Source: Comamonas serinivorans
Lineage (GTDB): Bacteria > Pseudomonadota > Gammaproteobacteria > Burkholderiales > Burkholderiaceae_C
NCBI RefSeq assembly: GCF_002158865.1
Contig: NZ_CP021455.1
Coordinates: 3,348,001 to 3,412,000 of the forward strand
Reading direction: 5' to 3'
DNA: 64,000 nucleotides
Positions 62,097 to 64,000 of this stretch are shown here, one piece after another. The notes under the pieces were generated by a model. It was given only the letters and a program-made list of their open reading frames with translations, did no database searches and was not told the DNA's origin. A program made the translations under genes and the position numbers. How positions within the stretch are numbered: position 1 is the first letter of the stretch; each line of letters opens with the position of its first letter.

Positions 62097-62867
62097 TCAG
62101 GCCGAGAGCTTGCTGAAATCGGGCTTGCGCTTTTCGGCGAAGGCGGCAAAGGCCTCGCGGGCCTCGGCGCTCTTCAGGCGCTGCTGGAAGACCTCGCCTT
62201 CCCGGTCCATCTGGGCGCTGATGAAGGCCGCATCGCGCATGAGCCGCTTCATGGCCGTGAGCGAGCCCGCGGGCTTGCTGGCCAGCTGGCGGGCCAGGCG
62301 GTTGGCCTGCGCGCGCAGGTCAGGCAGGGGCACCACGCGGTTGGCCAGGCCCAGGTCCAGCGCGCGCTGGGCCGACACGGGCTCGCCCAGCGCGAACATT
62401 TCGTAGGCGCGGGCGTAGCCGATGCGCTGCGGAATCAGCCAGGTCGACGCGGCCTCGGGCACCAGGGCCAGGTTCACGAACGGCGTGACCAGCTCGGCAT
62501 CGTCGGCCAGCACCACCAGGTCGCAGTGCAGCAACAGCGTGGTGCCCACACCCACGGCCTTGCCTTGCACGGCCGCCACCAGCGGCGTGGTGGCGTTGGC
62601 AAGGTTCTTCAAAAAGCGCGCCACGTGGCGCACGGCCGGACCAGCCCCGCTGGACTGCTTGGCGAAATCGCCGAGGTCGTTGCCTGCGGTGAACATGTCG
62701 CCATCGCCCTGGAAGACGGTGGCCCGGATCTCGGGCTGGGCCTCGGCCGCTTCGAGGGCATCGGCCAGCGCGCCGTACATGTCGTTCGTCAGCGCATTCT
62801 TTTTGTCGGGTCGCGTCAGCGTGATGGTTTGCACGCCGTCCAGCAGTTCAACGGTCACATCGGCCAT
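62097..62867 (-). CDS. enoyl-CoA hydratase/isomerase family protein
   Basis: A 256-residue crotonase-fold enzyme. Both oxyanion-hole segments are present: DMFTAGNDLGDF (near residue 57) and AVQGKAVGVGTTLLLHCDLVVLADDAELVTPF. The second catalytic glutamate region reads NLALVPEAASTWLIPQRIGYARAYEMFALG. The acidic residues differ from classical EchA, as in many side-branch hydratases/isomerases, so the exact reaction is open. Start ATG 62867 chosen over an upstream alternative. Confidence 0.92.
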   Translation of the reverse strand: MADVTVELLDGVQTITLTRPDKKNALTNDMYGALADALEAAEAQPEIRATVFQGDGDMFTAGNDLGDFAKQSSGAGPAVRHVARFLKNLANATTPLVAAVQGKAVGVGTTLLLHCDLVVLADDAELVTPFVNLALVPEAASTWLIPQRIGYARAYEMFALGEPVSAQRALDLGLANRVVPLPDLRAQANRLARQLASKPAGSLTAMKRLMRDAAFISAQMDREGEVFQQRLKSAEAREAFAAFAEKRKPDFSKLSA

Positions 62868-62974
62868 GGGGTCGCTCCTGAAAAATGAGGGATTGGGGCG
62901 CAGTATCGCGCGCACGCGCGTAGGGCCTGAGCCGGGCGCGACTGCTGCGCAGGGTCATCCACCGAATCTGCATG

Positions 62975-63024
62975 CGGTATATGCAGACTCTCGTTGATTT
63001 TGAAATGCCAGTGGCACCATACTG
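62975..63024. repeat. 50-bp dyad element, copy 21
   Basis: CGGTAT at the left and CATACTG at the right, with a left inner CTCGTTGAT and a degraded right half. It is upstream of the enoyl-CoA hydratase gene. Confidence 0.75.
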
Positions 63025-63368
63025 CAGTCAGTCCTGCAAAACCCGCCTGCCTGCTTCCAAGCCAGATCGGCCCTGGGCGGACGCACCGCCGACGTCGTGA
63101 CGGTCTCTCCGCCCCAGCTCGCCTGGGGTTTCATCTTCGGGTCTTCAAGCTTGGCCGGTGCGGCAGTGCTCGCGCTGGTCGACCACCGCGTCGCGCGCTT
63201 CCAGGTGTTGGTCGCGCAGCGCGGTCTGCACGCTGCACCAAGGCGCCGTGGTGACGGCGAGGCCGGCAGGCGATGACGCCTTGCGGTTGCCATGCGGCCT
63301 GCCCGGACGCTGAACCCGGGCCTGAAGACCCAGGCGCCCTGCCCGTCCTTCGGTCATCGGCCCGTGGC
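63025..63368. other. gap between the enoyl-CoA hydratase and PadR genes
   Basis: A 344-base stretch without a recognisable gene. A few leftward frames are open but none has family resemblance. Confidence 0.45.
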
Positions 63369-64000
63369 TCAGGCGCGCTCGATCTTCAGCGCGGCCTCGT
63401 CGAGGATGGCGGCCAGGGCCTGGACCTGCGCCTCGCTCAAGGCGGCGCCCGCGGCGCCGGGCTGGCCATCGAGCTTGAGGCGCAACGCGGTCTTGAAGTT
63501 CTCGAGCGCGCGCACCAGCTGCGGGGGACGTCGGCGCTCGCCGCGGCCTTTGCCCTCGGCCAGGCGCGCCAGCAGGCGTTGCACGGCGGGTGCCTGCTCG
63601 TCCAGGGCCTGCTGGCCTTCGGGCGTGAGGGTGTACTGCTTGCGGCCGCCCTGGGTTTCCGTGGCGGTGACGTGGCCCATGTCGACCAGGTAGCTCAAGG
63701 TGGGGTAGATGGTGCCCGGGCTGGGCTGGTAGTCGCCGCCCACCAGCTCGCCCACGGCGCGGATGATGTCGTAGCCGTGGCTGGGTTGCTGCGCGATGAG
63801 GTGCAGGGCAATGAGGCGCAGGCCGCCCGACTCGAACATGCGCTCGCGCTTGCGGGCCCGGTGCTCGGGGTCATGGTGGGGGCCGTGGCCCATGGGGTCG
63901 CGGTGGCCATGCCGGCCGAAGCCCGACAAACCATCGTTCAAGGGGCCGCGCGGGCTGTGCAGGCTGTGGTGAAAGGCGTGGTGGTGATGGTGGTGATGAG
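63369..64000 (-). CDS. PadR-family regulator with a histidine-rich N-terminus, 5' end outside the window
   Basis: A PadR-type winged-helix repressor: GLRLIALHLIAQQPSHGYDIIRAVGELVGGDYQPSPGTIYPTLSYLVDMGHV is the DNA-binding domain, followed by QGGRKQYTLTPEGQQALDEQ and a C-terminal dimer helix. The frame stays open past a TTG at 63941 to the window edge. That upstream part codes for a run of seven histidines, then HH and single histidines, and the segment after it has GRHGHRDPMGHGPHHDPEH. Such His-rich leads occur in PadR proteins linked to metal or flavin control, so the true start is probably beyond position 64000. Confidence 0.88.
   Translation of the reverse strand, partial: HHHHHHHAFHHSLHSPRGPLNDGLSGFGRHGHRDPMGHGPHHDPEHRARKRERMFESGGLRLIALHLIAQQPSHGYDIIRAVGELVGGDYQPSPGTIYPTLSYLVDMGHVTATETQGGRKQYTLTPEGQQALDEQAPAVQRLLARLAEGKGRGERRRPPQLVRALENFKTALRLKLDGQPGAAGAALSEAQVQALAAILDEAALKIERA

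Overview
The window is GC-rich, densely coded chromosomal DNA that looks like a betaproteobacterium of the order Burkholderiales, most likely family Comamonadaceae. The evidence is the gene order asd - fimV - truA - trpF - trpB - trpA - accD, the ispD/mfd divergent pair, the SOS mutagenesis cassette imuA-imuB-dnaE2, a Bug-type periplasmic binding protein, and protein sequences typical of that family. I saw no rRNA, tRNA, CRISPR array, transposase or prophage.

Layout. 0.2-8.9 kb, leftward: a class III extradiol dioxygenase, the late cobalamin genes cobT-cobS-cobC, an ABC exporter, then frmR - adhC (formaldehyde detoxification) with an AadA-type nucleotidyltransferase overlapping the end of adhC. 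9.5-18.6 kb, rightward: asd, fimV (broken by two frameshifts), truA, trpF, trpBA, accD. 18.8-25.6 kb: imuA-imuB-dnaE2 behind a LexA box. 25.6-32 kb: a decayed pseudouridine-synthase fragment, ispD, a small membrane protein, mfd and a flavin reductase. 32.5-36.4 kb: a three-subunit membrane dehydrogenase (small subunit, GMC flavoprotein, triheme cytochrome c). 36.7-40.2 kb: actP-yjcH and an unusual ada. 40.8-52.1 kb: an amidase, an AT-rich islet with an immunity-like gene, a Bug protein, and a leftward CoA-ester gene set (MaoC/FAS1-like hydratase, acyl-CoA dehydrogenase, CaiB/BaiF CoA-transferase, unknown protein, alpha/beta hydrolase, MmgE/PrpD, CitE-like lyase) facing a divergent LysR regulator. 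In content this resembles the itaconate locus of Pseudomonas aeruginosa. 52.5-64 kb: suhB, an amino-acid binding protein, a lipocalin with an unusual N-terminal extension, an acyl-CoA dehydrogenase with a phosphotransferase, an MFS exporter, an aldo/keto reductase, an enoyl-CoA hydratase and a PadR regulator cut by the window end.

The strongest unexplained signal is a family of dyad-symmetric elements of almost constant length (50 bp; one is 49 bp). At least 21 copies, plus one degenerate copy, lie in the gaps between genes from 1.3 kb to 63 kb, about one per 3 kb and never inside a gene. All share CAGTATG / CATACTG ends and an inner CCGTT / AACGG pair at fixed positions, while the rest varies. 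One copy is a perfect 54-bp palindrome.

A second theme is sensors that have lost their sensing residues: an FrmR without Cys35 and Pro2, and an Ada without any of the four zinc/methyl-acceptor cysteines, the latter still preceded by a good Ada box.
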